Positions 10,459 through 21,815 of a DNA stretch of 29,026 nucleotides are shown here, one piece after another. Source of the DNA: Gnetum montanum (lineage: Eukaryota > Streptophyta > Gnetopsida > Gnetales > Gnetaceae); the NCBI GenBank assembly GCA_015680685.1, contig MNCI01009275.1, positions 183,391-212,416 of the forward strand, in the 5' to 3' direction. A program made the translations under genes and the position numbers. Within the stretch, counting starts at the first letter, position 1. Each line of letters opens with the position of its first letter. The notes below the pieces were generated by a model that saw nothing but the letters and a program-made list of their open reading frames with translations, was not told the DNA's origin and did no database searches.

Positions 10459-10723
10459 TAAATCTTCATTTACTCATATAGCTATTAGGATAAAAATATA
10501 TATATATACTTTTAAAAATAGACATCATGTACCTTAACTCACATTTAACTATAAATACTGATTATACAAGTGTGAGTTAGGATGACAATGATCATACAAC
10601 CCCTTGTTTCATAATTTAAGACTATAAGAAACTTAGGAACTAAGTCCACAATATTGGATTGTATTGCTAGTAAACGCTTGTGATTTGTATGGTTTCCTGT
10701 AGGGAATACCCGTTGCTCATCAT

Positions 10724-10741
10724 TGGCATTGTTGCTAGGGA
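10724..10741 (+). other. Primer-binding site of element 3 (tRNA-Asp type)
   Basis: It reads TGGCATTGTTGCTAGGGA, one base after the LTR end. It matches 13 of 18 positions of the complement of the plant tRNA-Asp 3' end, and most differences are transitions. It fixes the LTR boundary and the + orientation of the element. Confidence 0.75.
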
Positions 10742-10889
10742 CTTAGTTAACTATGCTAATTAGTAATAGATTGTGAAGTTATACAAAGATGTTGTAAAGA
10801 TAATACAACAATCAACCAACTTTCATTCAATAAGGGAAATAATTAAATAAATAAAATATCAAAGGCACACTATTTTTTATATGCATCTA

Positions 10890-12544
10890 ATATAACTTCT
10901 TCTCATAGGGACGAATCTCCACCAAACACAAGAGAATCCAATCAACAATAGGGGGTACCAAAGAGGGCCCAATAACAAAGAGTTTCCTATGCCCATCTAG
11001 ATCCTTATAATTTGGGTTTCACTTTCATCCTATGTTAAGATGAACAAATGCATTAGAGGGACATGGAAGGTAACATTGTGTTATCTCCTAATTGATCTAT
11101 TTCTACCATGCTAATGACCAATCTCTTTATATTAGGCATCACTACAATCAATTTAGAATATGAGGTTCAAGACCACACTTACAAGGACTATCACCCTACA
11201 AATGCCCAGCGTAAGAAAGATTAGCACATAGAAGTGTGTTATGAGGCCTTTAAGGGCAAGGGGATCTTGACATAATTATTCTTATAGCAGCACAAGGAGG
11301 GCAAGGATTCCTTTTCTGGCCAATCCCAATATACAGATTCTCCTTCTTTCTTTGATGAGGAAATCCTTCACCAATGGTTATAGTCAACTTTAGAAATCTT
11401 GATGATGGAAAACAAGGTCTCAAGACTAAGGAGCCTCAAAGGATAGAAATCCTAGCCATTCATCCAAAGGCAAGGAGAATGATAACCAAAAGGACAATGA
11501 AAAATAGGTAGATTGGGGTAGGGACTAAAGGAGAAGGACTAGTAAGCATTATTCTTCTAGTTCCCATTTTTCACCCTCAACATCCTCTTTGTAATTAAAC
11601 TCTAATAAGTGAAGTCAAAGTTGAGACAAAAGGAAGAACAGTCAACATTGGGATGGAGATGAACAATGAGATAGAGATCAACAAACATCCTGCCAAGATG
11701 ATCAAGACTAGAGGTAGAGACAACCATAGGGGAAAGAAGAGCACCATCAGGTGCAAAGTTATAGGCATTTTGGCCATGAAAAGGGCCACTATGAACGACA
11801 TGACTATGATGAGCCTCTACTAGCTATCAAAAACATTATCAATATTTCAAAGGTAGTGAGAATTTCTATAAGGCATCAGAAGGATAGCAGGATTAAGAGG
11901 TTGGATATGAACAATATCACTAGGTTTGAAGGGGGATATAATGCAAATTCAGATCCTCAAAATCATCTCCAAGCCTTTCATGATGCCTGTGCCTTATAGA
12001 ACATAGAAAATGAATAACAGAAACTTAAATTATTCCTAAGGATACTCATTAAAGAAGCAGAAAGCTAGTACCAGCCCTTGGAACTAGAATTTATTCACCG
12101 ATGGAGTACCATGGTAGAGATCTTCAATGAAAAGTACCAAACTTACTCTCAAGTATCTAATTTGTATAGGTAGATCCAAGGATGGAAATAAGAAAATCAT
12201 GAGTCCTTGGATGCATCCCTAGGTAGGTACTACACTATGTTACACCAATGCCTAGGACATGGATATTTCCAAAGGGAATAACTTCACCACATCATAGATG
12301 GACTCAGGAATAAGACATGGGAAACCCTTGGGATCTATGCCCAAGGAATATTTTTTAAAATGTAGATCCATTAGATTCAAAGACTAATTGGACATGTGGC
12401 CAAAGAAGAAGAGGAGTTGAAAAAATGTGAAAGTGTAGAGGAGTATAATAGGAACCCTTCCATTTGCAAAAGAAAGGTGCATTTCTATGACTTAGAAGGG
12501 GAGGCACTGCTTGATGAAGTGGTGTAAAGGAAAACCTTTCTAAT
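10890..12544 (+). pseudogene. gag: gag ruin of element 3
   Basis: The N-terminus is recognisable as TSSHRDESPPNTRESNQQ just after 10890 and matches the gag start of elements 1 and 2, but the ATG is lost. The clearest part is 11751-12000, with SIRHQKDSRIKRLDMNNI, RFEGGYN and LQAFHDACAL. It continues through stops as LKLFLRILIKEAES, RWSTMVEIFNEKYQTYSQ (near 12100-12160), RYYTMLHQCLGHGY and EEYNRNPSICKRKVHFYD (near 12440-12500). That is the Retrotrans_gag-type core and the start of the linker. The reading ends at RKTFLI, exactly where the opposite-facing LTR begins, so the knuckle and protease are missing. In-frame stops make it non-functional. Confidence 0.82.
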
Positions 12545-13442
12545 TGATGAGCGGTAAAGTATCCTAACACTCCACCATACAAGTCATGAGTGCATGTATA
12601 CAACTAAATTGTAATTCATCGATAGACAATGTATGCTAGGAGTTGATAATCAGTTTATGATCATTATCTTCCCACTTCAAGTTAGTGAAGTACAAGTGTA
12701 TGGTTGAACTCTAAGTGAGTCATGTGATATATTGATGTTGTGAGCTCATTTTACTTCTATTAATGTTGAAGATAAGAGGTGAAAAGAAAGTATAAGTTTA
12801 AATGATAATAGAAATATAAATCTATTTTAGCTTATGTTGATAAGTAGTCATTCTTGGATTATTGTACACATCTTGGGCTCATGTAACTATCATTGGGTTA
12901 CCAAGTGTTACACTATTGGGTGAAACAAGAAATAATACTATTGGAATTACCAAATGATTACACTCATACATTTGAAATGAGTCATACTCATTCTGCCTTA
13001 CTAGTAAACATGAAAAGTAAAATACTTTGGAAATGAAAAGAGCTAAACTAAAGTAAACATAAGAATTAAACTAAGTAAGAAATTAGCTAAGTAAAATAAA
13101 GGAACCATGTGGATGTTGCAATGGTGGAAAATAATCTCGATCTTTATTTCTATTTATGAACTATACCAAGTACACTCCACTTAAATAAAGATGTTGTACA
13201 ACTACTCAATACCACACTACAGGCATTCACTCTATCACTAATTGTAAACTGTGAAAATAAATCACAAGAGTTTTCCTAATACTATAATGAAATTGTATGT
13301 TCCTAATGCAATCAAGTGTCTATATTGATAGGGTTGCACAACTCCCAATACATTATATTAACAATGACATAGGATGATCTGCAATATTGTAGCTATGATA
13401 TTGTATCTATGATATCATGGTTTACAAAAATTGATTTCAGCA
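12545..13442 (-). repeat. Diverged LTR facing element 3 (898 bp)
   Basis: It starts tgatgagcgg and ends ttcagca on the + strand. Blocks such as attgggttaccaagtgttacac (near 12892-12913) and aataatctcgatctttattt (near 13130-13150) align with the LTRs of elements 1 and 2. The U3 cluster is eroded to gatattg/gatatca forms (about 13395-13420) and the TATA box is degraded. The sequence just right of it, tgccttcacgactgactag then tgtcctcaag, is homologous to the PPT flank of elements 1 and 2. It is therefore the 3' LTR of a minus-strand element. Confidence 0.8.
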
Positions 13443-13689
13443 TGCCTTCACGACTGACTAGAAATTTGTCCTCAAGTTAAAACAAAAGGAGGATAGAGTT
13501 CCTTACAAAATTAGGAGACATACTCAACTTAACATGACTACCTATATACATGACTCTGAATGCCACATTGTGGTTCAAGTGGTACTTTTACAAAATTATC
13601 ATGCATAGCATGATGAACACATTTGATAATAATAAAACAAAATGAGATATCAAAGCTCAATGTATCCTTTAGCTTCCTAACTATGGTGG
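13443..13689 (-). other. PPT-side flank of the 12545 LTR
   Basis: This matches the 3' end of the elements 1/2 non-coding tract for roughly the first 80 bp (tgtcctcaag..., gttccttacaaaatta), then diverges. The PPT has decayed: the minus strand reads GTCGTGAAGGCA before the LTR. No gene was seen. Confidence 0.55.
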
Positions 13690-15114
13690 CTTCTTTTTCT
13701 ACTTCTTTCCCTTATTTTGGAGTTTTGGAGTTCTGGAATTTTTGGAGTGATGTTTGATGGCATTGGTACCTCCCATGAACATGGTAGTTCCAAAAACATC
13801 TTGTTGGCCTTCATATACTAAGTCATTAACTACCTTCTTTCTTTCTCAAATGCCTTGGCCACCTTTCCTTATTCTTGATAATCTGTCATTTGGCTAGCCA
13901 AGTTTGCTGCTACATTTTTTTATTCTTGGTAGCTGGCTTTTACAATTTCTAGTTCAAAGTTTGCCACATGTAGTTTTTGGTATGCATCTTTTAGATCTAC
14001 AAACTCCTTTTCATACATGGCATAGACTACTGTTACTTGTTGTTCAAGCTTATTTCTTACCCTACTTGCTATCAACATGGATAGGTTAACATACTAGAGG
14101 TTTGCTAATCCCATGTACTTGATGAGATCTTCTATCTATAGGTACTTATTTTCCACTTTTGCCTGGTGGACATGGGTGAGGTTATCTAGAATTGGCTGCC
14201 AATCTAGTGTCTGTGTTTTAATGGAACTAACTTTGGCCTTATCCATCTAGATTTCTTTCTTGTTGATTTTCTTATACATTCCCACCTAGTCTTTGAATTA
14301 TTCTTTAAGTCTTTCATGCTTCTTGGCCTTATTTTTCCACACGCTTATCTTAATTATTGATTTCTATCTAATGATGTGGACTTCTTCCATTGATAGGGTC
14401 TATTTTCTCTGGCCAATTTATTCATATCTTGGTTGATTTAGATGAATTATTCTAGAAATTGATGAATTCTTTCCTCAAGAACATTTTTATACTTTTCAAC
14501 ATCTATCAACCTTGTATTACTAGCAACAAGCTTCTTATTTTCTTCCTATAGGGTAGTGATGGCTTTGACATCCGCATATGTTTGCACCTCTGCCACTAAT
14601 GTGTTTCACCCAGCCTTCTCCTTCTCCATCTCAACTTGGATATTTCTTACTATAAGCTACCTTGCTTGTTCTATTCTAAAGGCATATAGTAGATATGTGG
14701 CTATGTACTGTGCAGGGTCTCTTCTCTCTGCTTTCAAAGTTGCTAACTTAGTGTTGGTACATTTTGGTGATTTAATGAAGTAGAAAAATGCTTTAGGCAT
14801 GGAGTTGAATGGTTTAGGAGGTGTAAGCCCAATAATAAAGTCTTTTGATTCATGGCTATAAAAAATCATATTGAGTGATTTTTATAATGAGTTGTTCTTC
14901 TCTACCAATGTTAAAATTACTATTGAGGACTCAATATTTTGGGAAAAAGGACACAACATTCATCACAAAGACGCTATAAAATTTAATTCTTTTTCTCATA
15001 AGGGTGAAATCTATAAAGTAACAAATATTGATTCATTATTTGAATCATCTTCAAAGGAAAAGTCATCTTTACTAAAGTAGACAAATCCAATTCACCACAA
15101 AAATTATCATTCAT
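13690..15114 (-). pseudogene. Coiled-coil ORF ruin of unknown family
   Basis: The probable start is the ATG at 15114 (MNDNFCGELDLST). A readable block lies at 14869-14657 (GLTPPKPFNSMPKAFFYFIK, then KLATLKAERRDPAQYIATYL). After one stop it continues as VEMEKEKAGWNTLVAEVQTY, EENKKLVASNTRLIDVEKY and LEERIHQFLE (about 14640-14460). After frame changes there are long heptad-like runs such as RVRNKLEQQVTVVYAMYEKE and DAYQKLHVANFELEIVKASY (about 14070-13920). Such charged Leu/Glu/Lys repeats suggest a coiled coil. I do not recognise the family. It lies just before the PPT/3' LTR on the same strand, so it may be a retrotransposon accessory ORF. It is broken by several stops and frameshifts. Confidence 0.5.
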
Positions 15115-17695
15115 TTTTCTTACAACCAACTACCTAGGCAATTGTATCTTCAAGAAAATCTTTACAACTTTTGTGACGTATACAAATGAAGGTGTTTTTG
15201 ATCAAAGAATAAAAATACGTTCTACCCAATAGGACTCTATAAGTAGAATCAGATGATAGCTATCTCTTGTTGATAAATTTCCAAAAAAATTGTTAAACTG
15301 TTAGAAAATTATTTAGTTGATTTTGAATCCAAGTTGATGATTCAAAATCATCATTTTAGAATTTGCTATGCTACTATCTTTATAATAGTAAAAAGTAAAG
15401 ATAAAATTCAGAAATTTAGGTTATTGCAAGATTGAAATAGAGAATGCTATTGCAAGAGGAAATAGACCCTGGTATAACTGAGGCAACAAAATCATTCAAT
15501 TAAGTAAAGGGAAATGATCACAAATCTAGATTGATGGTAGCTATGATTCTTAATGAAAAAAATGTATTCAACCTTCTTGGCTCAGTCTATCAAATGGCAT
15601 ACAATGGAGCAATGATCTTCCTCCTGGTTAACAAATGATGAAAAACCAAAGGCACATATTCCATGATAAATTCCTATGTGCTATCAATGGAAATTAAAAA
15701 TGGATTTTTCATTGTAAACCTTCTTAGCACTAGAATCTCTTGGCCAATTTTTATGTAGATGCAAATCATGTTAATACCGGTATCTAATTTTTTTACAGAG
15801 GCAAGGGTTAGGGTCTATTTAAAAAAAATTTCCATGGCCTACACTTTTCTCTGCTACTCACCACCATTCTTCTAGATGTTTCCTACATTAGTTCTTTGTC
15901 ATTTCCACCTAGTAGTTTCCATTGCAGGTGTGTTGTTGAGGATCTCCTTGAACTTCTGCAAGAAGTATGAGCTTAAGAATGTTATAATGAATTTGCAAAA
16001 ATTGATCATGCAATAAGCTAAACACCACCTCAAATTTGTGTAAATGCTACCTCCATTGTTGGTGTGAAGAAGCTACCAGTTGTCGTAATGGTGTTTACAC
16101 CTTTCAAACTATGGGACTTCGCATAATTTTATTAAAACAAATGTTTCACTAGCTTGAAAGTTGATCTTCTTACCATGAGGACTAGCCATTATGTGGATGA
16201 GCTACCAAGAGAAAATCACTTAATCTCATCACCAAGTGAAATGCTTTGGTGTATTATAAAGGTGATTAATTTAACATTGGAGTAATAATTTTAAAAGATA
16301 TCCATATTATGATTTAGAAAAAAGAGAAGACTTATGAACATTTGATAAATATTAGTTTATTTTCTATGAGAATTGGAACTTCTCATGGAAGTTGTAACTT
16401 CATGATAGTTACAACCAACACTCCAAGATATTTGTAGTTAATTTGATTTTTTCCATTACCAAGGACACACTTGCCAAATGTGGCTTAAAAATCTCTTAAC
16501 TCCTTAGGTGGTTAAAATTAAAAATTTTAGATATTTGTTACTTACCATTAACCTCTCATGAAAGGCTTCAAAGGTAGAAATGGAGGAAATATGGGGAGAA
16601 GCTTTTTGGAAAGAAAAAATTTAAAGATTGCTTGTAAGATGGCTTGCTAAAGACATCATTTTGGATGCTTTTTTTTTTAATCCTGTGAGTTCATTCTTTT
16701 CCTTTTTTTTAGCTATTTAGCTAGTGGTTTAGGTAGTATCATGCTTGGCATTTCAATTTGGGACTTTTAGATTAATTTTATAGTTCTTTGTTATGTGATA
16801 GTAGATTCCTATTAAGATATCCCATAGAAGAGTTCATGTTGGAAAGCCTCAAGAGCAATCTAATAGAGAATTTTATTATTATGTAATGTTTAAGGCTACT
16901 ATTAAGATTACTATAAGAAAGCCTTTGCTAAGGACAAGCCAGTTGAGCAATTCAATAGTCTAGAGGATTCAAAAAGTCTTGGTATTTTGATAGGACTAAA
17001 ATAGCTTTTTAATTTTTAAAGTATATTCCCTTGGTATTTGAATTAGAGATTTTCAAATCTTTGAAATCTTGATTGTATGCAATCGTTGACAAATATTATC
17101 TAGCCAAAATAGAGACTTGTATGTGGTAATTTATGTAGCAATTTTTGGTATTATACTAGGATTTTCTTTTAAAAATTGCTTATTTAAGCCTAGAAAATTT
17201 GAACAATTCATAGATATTGAATTAGGGATAACTTTATTGTGAAATGTTTTCTCATATCAATTTACCTTGCTTAAATATTTGAGATTTTTACACAAATCTT
17301 CTTTCTTTTCTTTCTCTTTCCATTGAATCTTGCTCTATTTCTAATTTTCTTGTGGAAATTTTTCTCTCTAGGAGAAATTAGGAGTAGATTGGTAGAGTTG
17401 TGCTCAAATGGTTTTTGTAAAATTTTATTTGTTAGAAGTAGGTATTATAAGAACCATATAGACTAAGTGATGGAACAAAATAGGAATCTTCAACAACTCA
17501 CAATATTATACAAAGTTGGCCAAATATCTTTCATGATAGTCGATTACATTTTTATACCAAACCCAACTATTTCAACATTCATAATAGCAAACACATACTC
17601 ATGTTTAACTACTAAGTCCATCTGGAGGTATCTGGGCCTTGGCGTTGCTAGAGACCAGTGAGCACCTAAACCCTATTCAAGGTACTCATTGGTGG
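15115..17695. other. Unassigned stretch, possible solo or partial LTR at its right end
   Basis: No convincing protein similarity was seen on either strand. Near the right end there are promoter-like features on the + strand: tatttaagcc at 17181-17190, a pyrimidine-rich run near 17300-17330, and a PBS-like string ttggcgttgctagagac at 17639-17655. This could be an unrelated LTR, but no LTR end (CA) or partner copy was found. Long T runs occur near 16670-16710. Confidence 0.35.
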
Positions 17696-19315
17696 TCACA
17701 TCCCAAATGGTTGCCAACACTTAGCTTGTAACCTTTGCACTTCATTTTTTGCATGCTTTGCCCTTGTTTTTACCATGAACATCTTTTCTTCTATTACTAT
17801 TAGATTGGATTGGATTGTTGTGATATTGTTAGGGATATCAAAGATATTTTTTATGAATTTTCTTATTTGCATTATTTGATTGAGGACATCTTCATGTTAT
17901 GCTCAAGTCATAAATGTTTCAACTAGCATTTCTACATCTCTAGTTTCAATAATATCCACTACTGGCATAATGGAAACATTAAAAAATTCTTTGATGTGAT
18001 CGGTGATCACCTTTGCTACTCCTACTACATGTTGCATTATCACTACTATGGCTCCTTCCCCGATTTCTAACATAACTTGAAAAGATGTAGTGTTCTCCTA
18101 AATTTGTTATGCCTAGTCATTGTCTTCTCTTACCTATAGAGATACCTGCCTACTAGTAGGTCCTATTGATATCATAGGCCTTATGGTATTATCCCTTACT
18201 TAGTATAGGTCAAAACCCTCCCTTGCTTCCCAACTAAATGTTTCTGCTATTGGAAGGTATATAATCCTATTGTGCTAATGGAGCTCTTTTCTCAAGTCTA
18301 TCACTAGTAGCCATTGATCCACTGAATCTTGCTTGTTTCTACTATCTAGTTGCTGGAAGATTACTTTCTAGTGTAACTCTTGCTGCTCCCTTAGTGCTTG
18401 CTAGCTTCTCCAATTGATCCTTCTTTGGTGGCACTGGTTTGAACATCTCTACATAGGCTTTTCTTAGAGCATCATTTGTATATCCTAGAATCCTTACTTG
18501 CTTGCACAACTTTCTAATTAGACAAGGGAATGGTAGTGTGTGTTTCCCTACCTTCTTTTCTTGAAACCTTCTTTGGATTTCTAGGAAGAGTAGATGTACT
18601 ATATTGACATTGCATTTTCCCATAAGGATGACACTTCCTCTAACTGCATAGGTGGAAATCCTATTGAGTTTCTTAGTTGGAAATAAGTGATAAGCCTCGA
18701 TCTTGAAATAAATCTTTTCTTTAGTAATTAATTCACTATATTCTTTGTCCTCTTTCTCATAGGCTCTCTACAACCATGAATTTTTTGCATTGATGCCAGA
18801 TCTAGTTGATATTTGTGCTACATTGACTCCAACATTTGGGATATTAACTGCCTTTACAATAGCTTTAATAGAATAAGGTGCTAAGACTCCTTCAAGTTTC
18901 ATAGTTGCATCATTTTTCTTATTCTTCCAAAATTGATATAATTCCCCTAGGTACCATTCACCATTGCTTGACAAAGTTGGTCATATGCAAGAGGCTTGGA
19001 GTTAGGTTATGATAGTTTCTAGTGTGAACTACATGAATGGTCCAAAATTCAATTCCACAATGATTGTGGACATGATGGATTTTTCTTGGGTTACATAGAG
19101 ACACTCAGCTAATAGCATGAGGTGTTTTCCTTATTTAGGAGCTAGTGGTACTTCAAAAACTACCTATGAAGAGTATTTTGTTGTAGGGGCTTGTTGATGA
19201 ATGCCTCCTACTCCACTTTTAGTGTTTGTTCTCCAACTTTCCCTTTACCTTGGCCTCTTTGCCTTTTGCTTCTAGGTTGTGAGGGTTCTTCTGTTGTAGG
19301 TCTTTTGGGAGACAT
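17696..19315 (-). pseudogene. Ruin resembling the putative plant transposon protein family (PF20167-like)
   Basis: The start is the ATG at 19315, giving a basic N-terminus (MSPKRPTTEE then RSKRQRGQGKGK). After a broken stretch, 18974-18768 reads NGEWYLGELYQFWKNKKND and LEGVLAPYSIKAIVKAVNIP. A block near 18670 reads AYHLFPTKKLNRISTYAVRG. Then 18623-18342 gives CNVNIVHLLFLEIQRRFQEK and TLPFPCLIRKLCKQVRILGY. The layout (a strand before Y-F/W, then inv..i...I, then FPcLI..LC) matches what I know of the 'putative plant transposon protein' domain, found next to Athila-type gypsy elements. The C-terminus (about 17900-17700) is Lys/Glu-rich and coiled-coil-like, ending near the stop at 17696-17698. 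Many stops interrupt it. Its biochemical role is not known to me. Confidence 0.55.
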
Positions 19316-20410
19316 CTGCAATCATCAAGAATCCAAGATTATCAAAGGATTTTGAATAGATCTCTGTTGCAACTAAAAATATTGATTGCTAGAATAGGAA
19401 GGACACCAAGGATCCCTAGTACAAGCAATTCCTCAACCCCAAATCCCTAGGGCCTTCATGATGAAAATGGGATTTAGGGCACCCTAGCCAATTTGGCAGA
19501 TGAACCTGGGACTTAGGAGATGCAAAATGTGGAAATATAAACAGATCCAAAAAATGCACAAATAATAAATTTACTTTTGAACACAAAACTTAGAACTTAA
19601 AACTTTATTGAGAAAAGAATAAAGAATAAGTTAGAGAAATTTGTACAAATGGTGCCTAGATGAGTAAAAAGAGGGTTCACTTGAGTAAGATTTTAAAGCC
19701 TATTGAAGTTGAGATGATCTACTTTATAATTCAGGTGCTACGCCACTCTTGATGTTATCAAACCTTCATTTGCTATTGCAACCTTGGATCTTCTAATTTG
19801 ATTGCTACTGGGGGGTAAGAAATGGAAAATATTTGGATGCTAAGTTACCCCACGTTGCATTTGGAGTCCCAAAAGCGTAGTGTTAACAAAAAAATCCATC
19901 AAATCTCAAGGCCTCAATGCTTCCACACTGGGGTTCAAGAGACTACAAGTATGGGAACTTTCAAGAGCTCTTAAGTGCCTAAAAATGTTCCAAGCATGGA
20001 GTTGTGTATATGCAAATTGTTGCTAAAAATTACTAAAACTTGTGAGTATAGGATATTGTCAAAAATGCTAAATCTATCAAAATGGTCCAACCTTGTCCAA
20101 AAAATGTGTGTAACCTATAAATGGTGTTGGAGTTTTTCTTTTATAAGGTTTTTGGGCCATGAATGGGGCTGCAAACTTGATGTAAATTTGGTACAAATTG
20201 GCTGCCAAATTTAGGTGAAATGGATGCTCAAATTTGGGGAGTTACTAAACATAGTAAGTGCTTCCCTCCATGGCCATTCCATTTACTAAAAATAGTAAAT
20301 GGAGCACCCCTTCCATGCTAGAGAATCTTTCACGTTGAGCTCTCCACCATGCTTGTTGAAGTGGCTAGTCAATGTTGAAGTGCATAACTTGATGACTTTT
20401 GCTTCTTGTG
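19316..20410. other. Non-coding stretch upstream of the plant-transposon-protein-like ruin
   Basis: No coding signal was supported. It contains small inverted repeats, notably at 20278-20303, and isolated copies of the cttccacactgggg motif (about 19920) that recurs in the tandem array to the right. It could be spacer or 5' UTR of the ORF at 19315, or 3' UTR after integrase if element 4 is a single unit. Confidence 0.4.
20278..20303. repeat. Perfect 10-bp inverted repeat
   Basis: Arms tccatttact and agtaaatgga are separated by 6 A/T bases. A weaker version of the same arms (ttact...agtaa) lies about 45 bp to the left, near 20242-20257. Confidence 0.75.
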
Positions 20411-20646
20411 GCTTCCATACTAGGGGTTTGAAATTTCCACACTAGGGGGTGGGGAACTTTCTAGGCTAGGGGAAAAGTTTCAATGCTAGGAGGAGGGACT
20501 TTCTAGGCTAGTGGGAACATTTCCATGCTAGGGGAAAAACTTTCTAGGCTAGGGTAAAAGTTTCAATGCAAGAGGAAAAACTTTCCAAGCTGGGAAAAAA
20601 ACTTCTAAGCTAGGGAAAAACTTTCTAGTTTGAGGGGAAAGTTTCA
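20411..20646. repeat. Degenerate tandem array, about 21-bp unit with alternating types
   Basis: About eleven units of 19-22 bp carry the core gctaggggaaaa. Two types tend to alternate: actttctaggctaggg and gtttcaatgctagg (or atttccatgctagg), which implies a roughly 42-bp higher-order repeat. A lone related copy (cttccacactaggggtagg) sits near 20704. Tandem repeats in the 3' untranslated part of Tat/Athila-type gypsy elements are a known feature, and this array lies on the integrase-downstream side. Confidence 0.8.
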
Positions 20647-20831
20647 AAAATGTACCTTTGGTCTCCACATTGAAGGGAGGGAAAGTTTTAAAACCCCCCA
20701 TTCTTCCACACTAGGGGTAGGTGAGATCTAGCCCCATGCATGTGTTTTCAATGGAGAAAAATGTCTACCCCCCATAAAACCTATTAAATTACCTTTTGGC
20801 ATTTCAAAAGGCATTTTTGACACCATCCCCA

Positions 20832-21815
20832 NNNNNNNNNNNNNNNNNNNNNNNNNNNNNNNNNNNNNNNNNNNNNNNNNNNNNNNNNNNNNNNNNNNNN
20901 NNNNNNNNNNNNNNNNNNNNNNNNNNNNNNNNNNNNNNNNNNNNNNNNNNNNNNNNNNNNNNNNNNNNNNNNNNNNNNNNNNNNNNNNNNNNNNNNNNNN
21001 NNNNNNNNNNNNNNNNNNNNNNNNNNNNNNNNNNNNNNNNNNNNNNNNNNNNNNNNNNNNNNNNNNNNNNNNNNNNNNNNNNNNNNNNNNNNNNNNNNNN
21101 NNNNNNNNNNNNNNNNNNNNNNNNNNNNNNNNNNNNNNNNNNNNNNNNNNNNNNNNNNNNNNNNNNNNNNNNNNNNNNNNNNNNNNNNNNNNNNNNNNNN
21201 NNNNNNNNNNNNNNNNNNNNNNNNNNNNNNNNNNNNNNNNNNNNNNNNNNNNNNNNNNNNNNNNNNNNNNNNNNNNNNNNNNNNNNNNNNNNNNNNNNNN
21301 NNNNNNNNNNNNNNNNNNNNNNNNNNNNNNNNNNNNNNNNNNNNNNNNNNNNNNNNNNNNNNNNNNNNNNNNNNNNNNNNNNNNNNNNNNNNNNNNNNNN
21401 NNNNNNNNNNNNNNNNNNNNNNNNNNNNNNNNNNNNNNNNNNNNNNNNNNNNNNNNNNNNNNNNNNNNNNNNNNNNNNNNNNNNNNNNNNNNNNNNNNNN
21501 NNNNNNNNNNNNNNNNNNNNNNNNNNNNNNNNNNNNNNNNNNNNNNNNNNNNNNNNNNNNNNNNNNNNNNNNNNNNNNNNNNNNNNNNNNNNNNNNNNNN
21601 NNNNNNNNNNNNNNNNNNNNNNNNNNNNNNNNNNNNNNNNNNNNNNNNNNNNNNNNNNNNNNNNNNNNNNNNNNNNNNNNNNNNNNNNNNNNNNNNNNNN
21701 NNNNNNNNNNNNNNNNNNNNNNNNNNNNNNNNNNNNNNNNNNNNNNNNNNNNNNNNNNNNNNNNNNNNNNNNNNNNNNNNNNNNNNNNNNNNNNNNNNNN
21801 NNNNNNNNNNNNNNN
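20832..21815. other. Assembly gap (984 N)
   Basis: This is an uninterrupted run of N. It begins right after caccatcccca and ends inside the integrase core reading, so the rest of integrase is expected in the missing sequence. Gap length may be an estimate. Confidence 0.99.

Larger units (their letters stand above)
9842..10722 (+). repeat. Element 3, 5' LTR (881 bp, diverged)
   Basis: It starts tgatgagtca and ends gttgctcatca, the same TGATGAG/CTCATCA termini as the other copies. A TATA box, ctatataaa, lies at 9953-9961. Blocks align with the reverse complement of 147-954, for example gtacctgaacaca and aataaagtcaaag near 10120-10150, actagttcaggatgtgtaca near 10363-10385, and atacaagtgtgagttaggat near 10560-10585. 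The U3 differs: the GATATC array is replaced by tgtgtcaa-type repeats and a hairpin. Confidence 0.78.
9842..12544 (+). mobile_element. Element 3: older + strand relative, 5' LTR plus broken gag
   Basis: It has a 5' LTR (9842-10722), a PBS (10724-10741) and a gag ruin (about 10890-12544), all on the + strand. It is homologous to elements 1 and 2 but clearly more diverged. It stops abruptly inside gag where an LTR of the opposite orientation starts at 12545. The remainder of the element is not recognisable elsewhere in the window. Left flank is ccatt. The right target duplication is not available. Confidence 0.75.

Noticed and set aside
11595-11801. Hydrophobic minus-strand frame resembling a membrane protein
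   Set aside because: It is antisense to the charged low-complexity part of element 3 gag on the + strand.
17467-17661. Plus-strand 64-codon frame
   Set aside because: No family resemblance. It covers the LTR-like string and PBS-like sequence and overlaps nothing conserved elsewhere in the window.
19975-20214. Cys-rich 79-codon plus-strand frame
   Set aside because: It has no domain pattern. Cys codons come from tgt/tgc-rich spacer DNA, and no second copy was seen.
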